Source of the DNA: G963701675 sp963701675
GTDB lineage: Bacteria; Planctomycetota; Planctomycetia; Gemmatales; Gemmataceae
Direction of reading: 5' to 3'
Length of the DNA: 64,000 nt
Assembly: GCA_963701675.1 (NCBI GenBank)
Contig: OY969623.1
Span: 3,286,001 to 3,350,000, forward strand
A program made the translations under genes and the position numbers. Of the stretch, positions 28,774-37,010 are shown in pieces (positions within the stretch are counted from its first letter, which is position 1; each line of letters starts with the position of its first letter). The notes under the pieces were generated by a model that ran no database searches, had not been told where the DNA came from, and worked only from the letters and a program-made list of their open reading frames with translations.

Positions 28774-29202
28774 ATGGCTACGTTTGCCGAGGTTGCTGAG
28801 TTCGTCCAGAAGCAAACCGGGCACACACGACCCGTTACGGATGAGACATCGTTACAGTCAGACATCGGGGTGTGCGGGGACGATATGTGGGAGTTTGTCG
28901 ACGAGTATGGCAAACGGTTTGAAGTCGATGTAAGCAGCTTTCTTTGGTACTTCCACAGTTGCGAAGAAGGGTGGAATATCGGTGGACTCTTCTTTCCCCC
29001 GCCAAACGCGCGAGTGCATGAGATTCCGATAACCGTTGGCATGCTTCACGAATTCGCCCAACTCGGGCGATGGGCAGTTGAATATCCACCGCACGATCCG
29101 CCCCGATCACGGCCGGACTTGGCCTTCAATCTATTTTTTGCCCTGCTGGCGATAGTGTCCCTCGCCGCGTTGGTTTTTTGGGCGGGGGGCTGCGCCACTT
29201 GA
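28774..29202 (+). CDS. DUF1493-like protein with C-terminal membrane anchor
   Basis: 142 residues. The first 90 resemble DUF1493 (an acyl-carrier-like helical domain): DETSLQSDIGVCGDDMWEFVDEYGKRFEVD and WYFHSCEEGW, quoted here as DIGVCGDDMWEFVDEYGKRF and WYFHSCEEGW. The usual serine attachment site of carrier proteins is not evident (GDDM instead of GxDS). A single helix at residues 117-137 ends in a GGC. The membrane-anchored form is unusual. Function unknown. Confidence 0.7.
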   Translation: MATFAEVAEFVQKQTGHTRPVTDETSLQSDIGVCGDDMWEFVDEYGKRFEVDVSSFLWYFHSCEEGWNIGGLFFPPPNARVHEIPITVGMLHEFAQLGRWAVEYPPHDPPRSRPDLAFNLFFALLAIVSLAALVFWAGGCAT

Positions 29203-29235
29203 ACGCAAAGAACGTAGATTTGCGGTTTGGGTGAG

Positions 29236-29308
29236 TGACCCCGACGGGATTCGAACCCGTGTCGCGGCCTTGAAAGGGCCGTGTCCTAGGCCTCTAGACG
29301 ACGGGGCC
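29236..29308 (-). tRNA. tRNA-Glu (anticodon TTC)
   Basis: 73 nt. Acceptor stem GGCCCCG/CGGGGTC with discriminator A, anticodon loop CTTTCAA (TTC) on stem CGGCC/GGCCG, and T arm GGTTCGAATCC. The 3' CCA is not encoded. Confidence 0.96.
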
Positions 29309-29377
29309 GCGTTGCCGGCCAATAGCAGGGGGCATCATAGAAGACACGTCAAAACGCGTCAAGTTCGCCGCGCGACG

Positions 29378-29818
29378 CTACTTGCTGTCAACAATAAGTG
29401 TCACGGGGCCGTCGTTGACGAGTTCGACTTGCATGCTGGCCCCGAACTGCCCTGCCGCCGTGGGTATCCCTTGGGCCTTCACTGCGTTCAGAAATGCCTC
29501 GTACAGTGGATTGGCCGCCTCAGGCGGAGCGGCGTCGACAAAACTGGGCCTTCGCCCTTTTCGTGCGTCACCGTAGAGTGTGAATTGACTTACCACCAAT
29601 ACGCCGCCGCCAATTTCCGCCACGTCGAGATTCATTTTGCCATCGGTATCGTTGAATATGCGGAGGCCGACGATCTTATCCGCAAGCCAGCGTGCCTCTG
29701 CCGGCGAATCGTCATGCGTCACGCCAAGCAGGACCAACAAGCCTTGGCCAATCTCGCCGACGACTTGATCGTTGACAAGGACTCGTGCTTTACTGACGCG
29801 CTGGACGACGACTCGCAT
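29378..29818 (-). CDS. dtd: D-aminoacyl-tRNA deacylase
   Basis: 146 residues, the usual length. Frees D-amino acids from mischarged tRNA. Both family signatures are intact: SQFTLYGDARKGRRPSF (about 78-95) and NDGPVTLIVDSK at the C-terminus, which carries the cross-subunit GlyPro motif. Starts MRVVVQRVSKARV as in other members. It lies next to tRNA-Glu by chance or as a translation-related pair; both are on the minus strand. Confidence 0.96.
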   Translation of the reverse strand: MRVVVQRVSKARVLVNDQVVGEIGQGLLVLLGVTHDDSPAEARWLADKIVGLRIFNDTDGKMNLDVAEIGGGVLVVSQFTLYGDARKGRRPSFVDAAPPEAANPLYEAFLNAVKAQGIPTAAGQFGASMQVELVNDGPVTLIVDSK

Positions 29819-29841
29819 AGTGAATCGGACGTTAAATGCGC

Positions 29842-29869
29842 AAGCCCACGGGTTGCAACCCGTAGGCTT
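29842..29869. repeat. Short imperfect palindrome (13-bp arms)
   Basis: AAGCCCACGGGTT (29842-29854) faces AACCCGTAGGCTT (29857-29869) with a 2-nt centre and one mismatch. It sits between dtd and the DUF1559 gene. No T-run follows on either strand, so a classic terminator is unlikely. The sequence resembles short REP-type palindromes, but no second copy is in this window. Confidence 0.6.
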
Positions 29870-29896
29870 GGACCGTGCGTTGGTTTCCCCATCATC

Positions 29897-31429
29897 CTAT
29901 GGGATTTCACCGATTACTTGACCGTCGTCGCGATCGAACAATAACAGGAGTAATTTCGGATCGACCTTGCCCGATATCATCCTCACCGAACCATCGCAGA
30001 ATAGAGCCGCGAATTTTCCATCAAAACGACCTTTCAGGCCCGCGCCCGGATTGGCTGGATCGTAGGCATAATCCTCCGGCTTCGTCCACGGGACCGCCTT
30101 TGCCTCATCCACATCGACGACGATGATAGTATTTGACGTCCCGTCCCGGTAATCCAATATCTTGACAGCCTTGTTGCCGGGAAACGTGGCCCGCTCACCC
30201 GCAACCCCAAGCAGAGTGGTCTTGCCAGCTTCCAGGTTCGGGCTGGTGCGGTAAACGGCCGGCATCTTGGCAATTAGCTTCTTGTTATGCTCGCTGTCCC
30301 ACGCCTCGTCGAGCTTGAACTGCTTGTAAAGCTCGTTTTGATCGAGATACGGCAAGATGTGAACTCGCCAGCTCAAGAGAGGCTTGCCATTTTTGTCGTA
30401 GTTCGCTGCCTTCGGAAAATGGGAGATGGCATCGTGATAGTTGTGAAATGCGAGTCCCGTTTGCTTGAGGCTGTTCGCGTCACGAGCCCTGTCAGCGGCT
30501 TTGCGCGCTCTCGTGACGGCGGGTTGCAGGAATGCGGTGAGCGTTGCGTCATCCAAGTTGAGCGTTACCCGATTGCCGTCTGCTTTGGCCCTGAGCTTCG
30601 GCGCGAGAGCGGCGAAATCAGGCCATACTTTCAAGGTTTCCTCTTGTGCTTGGACGATGCCGACAACTCGCGTCCACCAGTCACCAACCTGCTTGGCCGA
30701 AGCTTCATCGGCCGACTGAACTAGAACACGCACCGACAACTTCGGAGTGATGTCGATGCCTGCTGAACCCCATTGGGCGCCACGGGTCAGGACTCTCGGC
30801 GACCCGCCGCCGAGCCACATGGGAAGCGTCGCCAACGTGTCTTCGATCGCTTTTCGTGTGTCTGCACTTGCCAAGACGGCTACTTTCAACGCAGCGGCTT
30901 TACTTGCATCGAAGGCTTTGACCAAGTCGGCGTTATCCTTGAGCCTCGGTTGTTTGAGCCGACCGCGCGCCGCCTGGCTGCCGGCAAAAATCGCATCACC
31001 CACTCGTTCACATGCCTCGAGACTCATGGACGAACCGCCGCCGTCTTTTTCCGCTTTGAACAACCTGGAAATCGCGTCGGCGTCGGCGCCCTTATCAAGC
31101 GGCACGATGATGGACGGACCGCGATCAAAATCTGGCAGACCGAGAACAAAGTAGATTTCATTCGCGCCGGCATTTTGGAGGGCACTTAGCCATTTGCGCG
31201 GTTCTTGTTCTTGGAGATCGGCGTCGGTCATCTTGGTCAAGTTGCCCACTAGAGTCCACAGTGCTTTCGCATCGATCTGCCGAAAGTCCACATGAACGAC
31301 CGCAATGACTTGATCATCGACGAACGGCGCGAGCCGTTTGGCGTGTGCCGCGCCTTCTAGTTGGTCCGGCGAACCATGAGTCGAAAGCGCAAATAGACAC
31401 GTGAGCCAACCTGTTGCGATGTAACGCAT
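29897..31429 (-). CDS. Secreted DUF1559-domain protein
   Basis: 510 residues. Signal peptide MRYIATGWLTCLFALSTHG. Residues about 30-320 form an unrecognised alpha/beta region (VVHVDFRQIDAKALW). The C-terminal part is DUF1559-like (PF07596): SLKQTGLAFHNYHDAISHFP, LLSWRVHILPYLDQNELY, DYRDGTSNTIIVVDVDE and FAALFCDGSVRMI. The common DUF1559 N-terminal prepilin helix is absent here; instead the domain follows a large extra module. A GGGGGG site precedes ATG 31429. Planctomycetes carry dozens of such genes. Function unknown. Confidence 0.88.
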   Translation of the reverse strand: MRYIATGWLTCLFALSTHGSPDQLEGAAHAKRLAPFVDDQVIAVVHVDFRQIDAKALWTLVGNLTKMTDADLQEQEPRKWLSALQNAGANEIYFVLGLPDFDRGPSIIVPLDKGADADAISRLFKAEKDGGGSSMSLEACERVGDAIFAGSQAARGRLKQPRLKDNADLVKAFDASKAAALKVAVLASADTRKAIEDTLATLPMWLGGGSPRVLTRGAQWGSAGIDITPKLSVRVLVQSADEASAKQVGDWWTRVVGIVQAQEETLKVWPDFAALAPKLRAKADGNRVTLNLDDATLTAFLQPAVTRARKAADRARDANSLKQTGLAFHNYHDAISHFPKAANYDKNGKPLLSWRVHILPYLDQNELYKQFKLDEAWDSEHNKKLIAKMPAVYRTSPNLEAGKTTLLGVAGERATFPGNKAVKILDYRDGTSNTIIVVDVDEAKAVPWTKPEDYAYDPANPGAGLKGRFDGKFAALFCDGSVRMISGKVDPKLLLLLFDRDDGQVIGEIP

Positions 31430-31466
31430 GGAATCCCCCCCTTTTCAATGGATTCGATACTGATAA

Positions 31467-32876
31467 TTACCGCCGAATCGTGATCTCATATCGTTCCGAC
31501 ATCGACGGATTGCCGTCGACCGGCGGCGTTGAAACGATCGCCTTGCCGTCCTGCAACTCGTAAATCAGGGCTTTTCCCGTGACCGGATCCACCGGGATGG
31601 GAACGGCAGTGAGTTCACCCATCTGCGTCGGAAGTTCACCTCGGTTTGCGGCGGCGTGAAGCCTGAGTGCTTCGATCAGTCGCAGGATCGCGATTCGCCG
31701 ATCGGTGAGCGCGCTGTTACGCAAGAGGGCGTCGAATGCCGGCGCCACACCGAGAAAGGGCAAGCTCTCTTCGGCTTCCTTATTCGCTTCGTCGAGTATT
31801 CTTCGCGTTTGTTGGAGGTATGGTTGGGCCTGCCAGTACGGCACCCCTGACCATTTAAGCGCCTCGTCCTGAATCACGCGAGATCGCAGGCCGGCATAGA
31901 GCAGCACCACTTGCGGCGCGGGCATGCCTTCGACTTTTTCGGCGGCCCAGCCGTGCGCGACAAGATAGTCTTTCGCACGAGAGTAGTTTTTGGCCACCAT
32001 CATGGCTGGGAAGAAGGCGCCCAAGCCTTGCGATCCTTGAAGGGCCGTGGGAAGCCCGCCTCCGAAGATTCCTTGATTGTGATAGAGCTTGTTCAGAATG
32101 TCCCGGGCCTCATCGATCGAAAGGACCGCGCTCTCGAGGCGCGCGAAGTCGGGGATCATGTTGGTCATAATGAGCCGGTCGCCTCGCAATGCTTCGCGCA
32201 AGTCGGCGAAGGGAACCGGTAACGACGTCAGTGCCCAATATAAGTTTGGAGCGCCGGGCTGTTGAATGAATCGCTCCACCTCACGCGCCGTCATTCCGGC
32301 AAGCGCGTGGCCGGTCAGTCCAAATATCATCGTCGGCGCTTCGTTCAGGTGCCGGGCAAGGCTGAAACCTGTCTGGAGTGATAGAACGGCCTGGTCGAAC
32401 CTTTCTTCGCTCAATTCCAGGCGAGTGCGAAGCGCTAGCAGCAGCGACAAGTCGCGAATCACGCCGATCTCCGGCACGAGCGCCCGCGCGCCGTCGGACT
32501 TCAGGCGTGCTGTCAACTCCCAGTTGCAATGTTCATTGCGAGCCCCCCGTTCGAGCTCGCGCAACGGTGCATATTCAGGCAACCATTTCAGTTCTTCGCG
32601 AGGCAGTTCTTTGATCGTTGCCTCCATCCACCGGGCCATTTTCTCGTTGAACTTCTCATCACTGCGGTGATACAGCCAACCGGCGTTGGTCGCGCGATAA
32701 TAGTGCAATGCCGCATTTCCAGGGCTGAGATCGCGCAAATCCGGAAGCAATTCATACTTCAGCGCCGGCGATGGGGCGGCGGCGGGCGAAACGGTCATGC
32801 GGACGGTTCGATCCGGTGATTGAGCGACACTGGATGCCGCCACAAGAACCAGCGAAAGCAATGACATCGGTCTCAT
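31467..32876 (-). CDS. Secreted hypothetical protein (469 aa), third gene of ECF sigma operon
   Basis: I start at ATG 32876, which overlaps the upstream TGA (ATGA); the frame is open to 32918. Signal peptide RPMSLLSLVLVAASSVAQS. The mature part is mostly alpha-helical with few motifs; GNAALHYYRATNAGWLYHR and a C-terminal LRLHAAANRGELPTQMGEL..PVDPVTGKALIYE, quoted in part. The last segment resembles the end of pilin-like or DUF1559-neighbour proteins. Likely an envelope protein controlled by the sigma factor encoded upstream. Family not recognised. Confidence 0.8.
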   Translation of the reverse strand: MRPMSLLSLVLVAASSVAQSPDRTVRMTVSPAAAPSPALKYELLPDLRDLSPGNAALHYYRATNAGWLYHRSDEKFNEKMARWMEATIKELPREELKWLPEYAPLRELERGARNEHCNWELTARLKSDGARALVPEIGVIRDLSLLLALRTRLELSEERFDQAVLSLQTGFSLARHLNEAPTMIFGLTGHALAGMTAREVERFIQQPGAPNLYWALTSLPVPFADLREALRGDRLIMTNMIPDFARLESAVLSIDEARDILNKLYHNQGIFGGGLPTALQGSQGLGAFFPAMMVAKNYSRAKDYLVAHGWAAEKVEGMPAPQVVLLYAGLRSRVIQDEALKWSGVPYWQAQPYLQQTRRILDEANKEAEESLPFLGVAPAFDALLRNSALTDRRIAILRLIEALRLHAAANRGELPTQMGELTAVPIPVDPVTGKALIYELQDGKAIVSTPPVDGNPSMSERYEITIRR

Positions 32877-33403
32877 AGACGGTCTCCAGACGTGAACGCG
32901 TTTTGAAGCCATGGCCAACCGAATGGCGATGGATCTGCTGGTCGCGAGAGCCGCTGCGGGTCTTGCACCGCAATCGGTAGCTCGGCGGCCAATCGGTGCG
33001 GACTGGGAACGGCGTCAAGGCCCCAGCGCAGAAGCTGATCCTGAACCGCGTGATATTCCCGAAGACGAGAGCTTTGAACTGTTGCACTTCGCGCCGCATG
33101 TTGCACATTCAAGTTTGCTTCCGATCGATCCGGTTCTGCCCTTCTCGCCGCCGGAACCTCGACACGAACGTATTGAACTTCGTGAATCGGATCGGGCGCT
33201 GGCCGAATCAGGAATGCGACGGCGAGCGATGCTGCCACCAGGGTTAGGCCTCCTGACATCGCAGGCCATATCCAGCGTCGTTGAACCGACGACTGCCCTG
33301 CACGGAACAACAAGAGGTCTCGGTTTAGCGACGATGCCGGCGTTAGGGACGAGAGAGCAGCTTCCGCGGCGACTAGGTTTGAGTCTCGGGCCGGTTCGAA
33401 CAT
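32873..33403 (-). CDS. Single-pass membrane protein, candidate anti-sigma factor
   Basis: 176 residues. About 45 cytoplasmic residues, one helix (WPAMSGGLTLVAASLAVAFLI, about 46-66), then about 110 outer residues rich in Arg, Ala and Pro. It overlaps the sigma-factor gene upstream by 31 bases and the secreted-protein gene downstream by 4. Position and topology are those of an anti-sigma factor, but no zinc-binding HxxxCxxC motif is present. So the role is inferred from context only. Confidence 0.7.
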   Translation of the reverse strand: MFEPARDSNLVAAEAALSSLTPASSLNRDLLLFRAGQSSVQRRWIWPAMSGGLTLVAASLAVAFLIRPAPDPIHEVQYVRVEVPAARRAEPDRSEANLNVQHAARSATVQSSRLREYHAVQDQLLRWGLDAVPSPHRLAAELPIAVQDPQRLSRPADPSPFGWPWLQNAFTSGDRL

Positions 33404-33867
33404 GATTCACTCAGCCTTTCTCGCAGCTTGTTCAGGCCGTCCACGTAGGACCGGTGAGCACTGCTCGATGAGGTACCGATAAGTTCCGCGATACTGGCGA
33501 AAGTCAGTCCGCCCCACAAATGGGCGACGATGATTTCCCGTTGATCAACCGGAAGCGCCTTAAGCGCTTTCGTTGCGGCATCAACGTCGGGACCATCTGT
33601 CGATGAAATGAACCACGGCGAAGCCGACTTACCAGCCACAGACTCGTGTCGCTGCCGCCGTTTCTGTGCCCGCAGGGCGCTAATTGCCGCGTTCCGTACC
33701 ACGCGATAGAGCCAGGACACCGCGTCGAGGGGCGACGTCTTCTGACGAACGAGCTTGAAAAAAGCGTCTTGGACTATGTCTTCCGGCGAGGAACACCATT
33801 GGTGCGCGTACAGGACGAGCGCCGTGCCGTGCTTGTCGACCAGCCGCCCCAATTCCTCCGGGCTCAT
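33373..33867 (-). CDS. ECF RNA polymerase sigma factor
   Basis: I start at ATG 33867 (MSPEELGRLVDKHGTAL); the frame is open to 33945, but the extra part looks noncoding. 164 residues. Region 2: WCSSPEDIVQDAFFKLVRQ and SWLYRVVRNAAISALRAQKR. Region 4: ALKALPVDQREIIVAHLWGGLTFASIAELI with the recognition helix SSSSAHRSYVDGLNKLRERL (parts shown). First of three overlapping genes (sigma, membrane protein, secreted protein). A TATAAT on the minus strand at 33980-33975 could be its -10, without a good -35. Confidence 0.9.
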   Translation of the reverse strand: MSPEELGRLVDKHGTALVLYAHQWCSSPEDIVQDAFFKLVRQKTSPLDAVSWLYRVVRNAAISALRAQKRRQRHESVAGKSASPWFISSTDGPDVDAATKALKALPVDQREIIVAHLWGGLTFASIAELIGTSSSSAHRSYVDGLNKLRERLSESCSNRPETQT

Positions 33868-34067
33868 CACTGATATGACGCCTTGAAGTGGTGTCTGTCC
33901 CAGGTTAATTGAAAAACGCGTGAAATCCGCGTGCGCGCACGCCAATCAGTACAACCTTTCGATTGGTGTACATAATTATATATGCTGCGCGCGCCGAGAG
34001 TTAGAGCATTCGGGTAGGAATTTGAACCTGAACAGGTCGTAAGTTTTCGTTGGCGACGCTCAAAGTC

Positions 34068-34180
34068 CCTGGCCATATGGCCATGTGGCCAGGAACGTGG
34101 GCACGGTGCCATAATGGCTTTAAAACACCAGGCTTATGATGTGATGAGACGGTGGCCAAGCACGTGGCCAACTGGCCACC
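34068..34180. repeat. Six TGGCCA hexamers in two inverted clusters
   Basis: TGGCCA starts at 34070, 34078, 34086, 34153, 34165 and 34173. The first three are spaced exactly 8 bp and are bounded by CCTGGCCA and TGGCCAGG. The second three are bounded by GGTGGCCA and TGGCCACC. The gene-free stretch 33868-34231 around them holds nothing else I can support. It lies between the small basic gene and the sigma-factor gene on the minus strand and could be a protein-binding array or structured RNA. Confidence 0.6.
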
Positions 34181-34231
34181 GACTGTTGAGTGCAAACAAA
34201 CTGAGAATTGGACGATTGAAGAAATGATTGG

Positions 34232-34318
34232 CTATTTGCGATGGCGGATTTTGGCGCGCATGCGACGCTTTTTGCGACCCACCTTACGTCGACCTGAGCC
34301 GCGGCGTCGGCTACCCAT
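34232..34318 (-). CDS. Very small, highly basic protein (28 aa), possible ribosomal or nucleic-acid-binding peptide
   Basis: ATG at 34318-34316, TAG at 34234-34232. The peptide begins MGSRRRGSGRRKVGRKKRR and ends IRHRK. About 60% of residues are Arg or Lys. An AGGAG site lies 9 nt upstream and a TATAAT about 50 nt upstream, so it has its own expression signals. Length, charge and MGS start resemble very short ribosomal proteins such as bS22 or bTHX, but I cannot assign it to either. It is easily missed because of its size. Confidence 0.65.
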   Translation of the reverse strand: MGSRRRGSGRRKVGRKKRRMRAKIRHRK

Positions 34319-34369
34319 TCGTTTTTTCTCCTAAAGTCTTGTGCTATGCTGCAACGAGAGAGAACAGGG

Positions 34370-34375
34370 ATTATA
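34370..34375 (-). promoter_or_regulatory. Candidate -10 element for the small basic gene
   Basis: Perfect TATAAT on the minus strand (34375-34370), about 52 bases before the ATG at 34318. No good -35 at 16-18 bp. It sits just downstream of the coiled-coil gene's stop. Confidence 0.4.
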
Positions 34376-34401
34376 GAAATCACCCCTGTACCGACTAGTC
34401 C

Positions 34402-36093
34402 TCACGCGAGGCCGATGATTTCAGTAACCGACTCTTCGATGGGGATGTCGGTGGTCATCGGTTCTTCCTTTGGCAGAAGCGGTAGTTGCACGACAACATC
34501 GAATCCCACGCCGTTCTGCTTCGTGACAACCCCCAATTCACCGCCATGTAGCTCGAGCAGGCTGCGCGCCACGGCGAATCCAAGCTCATCGTCGGAACTG
34601 TCTACCGGCGAGTATCCGACTTCGATTTTGAGCAATGCCAGGCTATCTTGTTCGTCGGCAGAAATCTCCGCCTGTTCCTCGACGAACCGGAGAGTGAGAG
34701 AATCACTTCCACACTCGGCCACAATCTCGATGCGGCCGTTGGGTCGGGTGCGACGCGAAACGAAATCGATAAGGCAAACGATGGCCTGCTCTAGACGAAC
34801 GACGTCGCCCCAAAGCCACTCGGTTGTGAGCGGGAGAGAAACGGTGAGACTCTGGCTATGGGCCTCCAATCGGTCCTCCGCGACTCGGACCGCGCCGTCC
34901 ATAAGTTCGCCCAGGTCAACCGGGCGCATTTGCACCGGAAGGTTCGACTGCGATAGACGGTTCGCAACCCAAACGAGTTCAATCGCCTTCCGCAACTCGG
35001 CCATTTTCTTCTGGGCTGCGAGCGGTCGCAGCCTGTCGATCACTTGATCGAGCCGGCCGTCTGAATGTTTTCGATTTTGAAGTAGTTGCGCGAGCTGGTC
35101 CTGTAATTGCTTCTCATTCTCTTTGTAGGCGGCTTCGACCTCGGCGAGTTTCTGCTTTAGTTCATCACGACCCATGTCGGCTTCACGGAACGCTTGTTCC
35201 CACTCTGCAAGCTCGCTTTGGTATTTGTTGCACGTCTCGTCCAATTCGCGACGCAGGCTTCGTGCGACCTCCTGCTGGCGTCCGAGTTCCTCATCCACCT
35301 TGCGTTTGGCCGCCTGCATCTCGGCGATATCCGCTCGTAGCTTTTCCTCGATTTTCTTGACATCAGCATCGCGTTGTGCCAGGCGGTCTTCCGCGGCCTT
35401 TCGTTTCGCCCGCAGATCTTCGATCTCTCGCCCGAGGGCCTCATCCGCCTCCGTTTGCTTGCTAAGGCTTTCGGCTAGATCACGGCGGAGGTCTTGCTCC
35501 GTTTGCTTGTGCTTGTCGAGTTCTTGAATGGCCTGCCCATGACGCTGGCGAAGTTCGTCCAGCTCGGCGATAAGTTTTTCGTCGGCGGCTTCCCACTCCG
35601 CCTGCAAGTCGTCGCGTTCGCGCCGCAGTTTTTCCTCGATGCGTTGTTGTTCGGCGAGCTTGCCGTCAACGTCTCGTTCGCGTTCTTCGAAGCTGCGTTT
35701 GGCCTCGGCCAATTGATTCATGAGGTCCGTTTCGCCACGTCGCCATTTGCTTAATTCGCCGAGTGCAAACCGGCACTCCCAGCCGAGGTAGCTGACCAGG
35801 AGTCCTATCAACACAAAAAGTGCGAGCGACGGAAGGAAATCGATCAAATGCTTACGCGGGCTGTCGGCAGGAAGCATGATGTACTGGCAGATCAGGCAAA
35901 TCGACGTAACCGTGGTTGCGATTACGCCAGGACGAATACCGCCGAAGTAGGCACAGACAACGACGCCGCCGAGGAAGAGAAGGAAAACAGCGCGATCGCC
36001 CCAGGTGCCGGCAACCAGCGCCAAAACCAGGGCGAACAGGCTCACAGCGGCGGCGATCCCGTGTTTTCGTACGAGCGTGCGGACAATCTCCAC
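34402..36093 (-). CDS. Histidine-kinase-like membrane protein with long coiled coil and degenerate ATPase domain
   Basis: 563 residues. Residues 1-105 hold four membrane helices of DUF4118/KdpD type (LFLGGVVVCAYFGGIRPGVIATTV). About 110-350 is one long heptad coiled coil (LRRERDDLQAEWEAADEKL). The C-terminal 200 residues resemble a histidine-kinase tail: LSQSNLPVQMRPVDLGELMDGAVRVAE, LEQAIVCLIDFVSRRTRPNG where an N-box should be, and FAVARSLLELHGGELGV. The N-box asparagines and the phospho-accepting histidine box are missing, so it is likely a non-catalytic sensor or scaffold. No response regulator is adjacent. Confidence 0.85.
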   Translation of the reverse strand: MEIVRTLVRKHGIAAAVSLFALVLALVAGTWGDRAVFLLFLGGVVVCAYFGGIRPGVIATTVTSICLICQYIMLPADSPRKHLIDFLPSLALFVLIGLLVSYLGWECRFALGELSKWRRGETDLMNQLAEAKRSFEERERDVDGKLAEQQRIEEKLRRERDDLQAEWEAADEKLIAELDELRQRHGQAIQELDKHKQTEQDLRRDLAESLSKQTEADEALGREIEDLRAKRKAAEDRLAQRDADVKKIEEKLRADIAEMQAAKRKVDEELGRQQEVARSLRRELDETCNKYQSELAEWEQAFREADMGRDELKQKLAEVEAAYKENEKQLQDQLAQLLQNRKHSDGRLDQVIDRLRPLAAQKKMAELRKAIELVWVANRLSQSNLPVQMRPVDLGELMDGAVRVAEDRLEAHSQSLTVSLPLTTEWLWGDVVRLEQAIVCLIDFVSRRTRPNGRIEIVAECGSDSLTLRFVEEQAEISADEQDSLALLKIEVGYSPVDSSDDELGFAVARSLLELHGGELGVVTKQNGVGFDVVVQLPLLPKEEPMTTDIPIEESVTEIIGLA

Positions 36094-36184
36094 GTACCAA
36101 CCTCCTTGCTGGTCGGGCGATTATCCACCGGGAGATTTGGATGAGTCAAGCTCAATCACGGGCAGCGGTATTAAGCATGGGGCT

Positions 36185-36190
36185 TATAAT
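36185..36190 (+). promoter_or_regulatory. Possible -10 element upstream of the enoyl-CoA hydratase
   Basis: Perfect TATAAT, 44 bases before the ATG at 36234, but no recognisable -35 at 16-18 bp. Confidence 0.3.
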
Positions 36191-36233
36191 ACGGAGTGAC
36201 GCCGACTGAAAGTGAGAAGCGAATGGTGAACCA

Positions 36234-37010
36234 ATGAGCGTATTGTTGACAGAGTCCAATAACGGTGTGCTACGTTTGACGCTAAATCGTGCCGAAAAGC
36301 GGAACGCGCTTTCACGAGAACTCCTCGAGGCCTTGGACGTCGAATTCAACCGCGCAGCGGAAGACCTGTCGATCCGAGTTGTCGTCATTGGGGCGCGCGG
36401 GTCGGTGTTTTCCGCAGGCCACGACTTGAGCGAAATGCAAGGACGCTCCGGAGCGGACTACCACGACCTATTCTCACTCTGCTCTCAGGTAATGTCGGCA
36501 CTTCGAAAACTAGCGCAACCCGTTATTGCACGCGTTCATGGGACAGCGACCGCAGCGGGCTGCCAGTTGGTTGCGGCTTGCGACTTGGCCGTCGCGGCAA
36601 CAAACGCCACGTTTGCGACGCCGGGCGTCAAAATCGGCCTGTTCTGCACGACACCGGCAGTTCCGCTCGTCCGTGCCATCCCGGCCAAGGCCGCGCTGGA
36701 AATGTTGCTTACGGGGAAGCCGATCACCGCACAGCGGGCCTACGAATTGGGGCTCGTCAATCGTGTCGTGGCGCCCGAAGCATTGGATGCTGCGGTCGAC
36801 GAGTATGTCCAGGCAATACTTGCGTCGAGTCCGGCAATCATCCGCCTCGGCAAGAAGGCTTTCTACGATCACATTTCACTCGACGAATCGGCTGCCTACG
36901 ATCGGGCCACCGAGGTTATGACCGATAACGCGCTGCGAGAGGATACACAGGAAGGTATCACTGCGTTCCTGCAAAAGCGCCCGGCCCGATGGACGGGAAC
37001 GAAGGGTTAG
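36234..37010 (+). CDS. Enoyl-CoA hydratase/isomerase family protein (ECHDC3-like)
   Basis: 258-residue crotonase. NRAEKRNALSRELLEAL, oxyanion segment GSVFSAGHDLSEM and RVHGTATAAGCQLVAACDLAV. The C-terminal part LREDTQEGITAFLQKRPARW is typical of the ECHDC3 branch, where the acid/base glutamates are often absent; at the usual position here is FATPGVKIGLFCTTPAVPL, with no Glu. So catalysis as a hydratase is uncertain. Distinct from the AtuA-linked paralogue at 12237. Its stop codon lies inside the 34-bp hairpin at 37007. Confidence 0.9.
   Translation: MSVLLTESNNGVLRLTLNRAEKRNALSRELLEALDVEFNRAAEDLSIRVVVIGARGSVFSAGHDLSEMQGRSGADYHDLFSLCSQVMSALRKLAQPVIARVHGTATAAGCQLVAACDLAVAATNATFATPGVKIGLFCTTPAVPLVRAIPAKAALEMLLTGKPITAQRAYELGLVNRVVAPEALDAAVDEYVQAILASSPAIIRLGKKAFYDHISLDESAAYDRATEVMTDNALREDTQEGITAFLQKRPARWTGTKG

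Noticed and set aside
28578..29042. N-terminal extension of the SDR frame on the minus strand
   Set aside because: ATG 28577 has AAGGAGGA at ideal distance and starts the Rossmann fold; the extension is antisense to the DUF1493-like gene.
33984..34025. Possible tRNA T-arm (GGTTCAAATTCC) on the minus strand
   Set aside because: The arm does not pair well and no acceptor or anticodon stem fits around it.
34152..34334. 60-codon + strand frame (MAKHVANWPP...)
   Set aside because: It runs through the TGGCCA repeats and is antisense to the better supported 28-residue basic gene.
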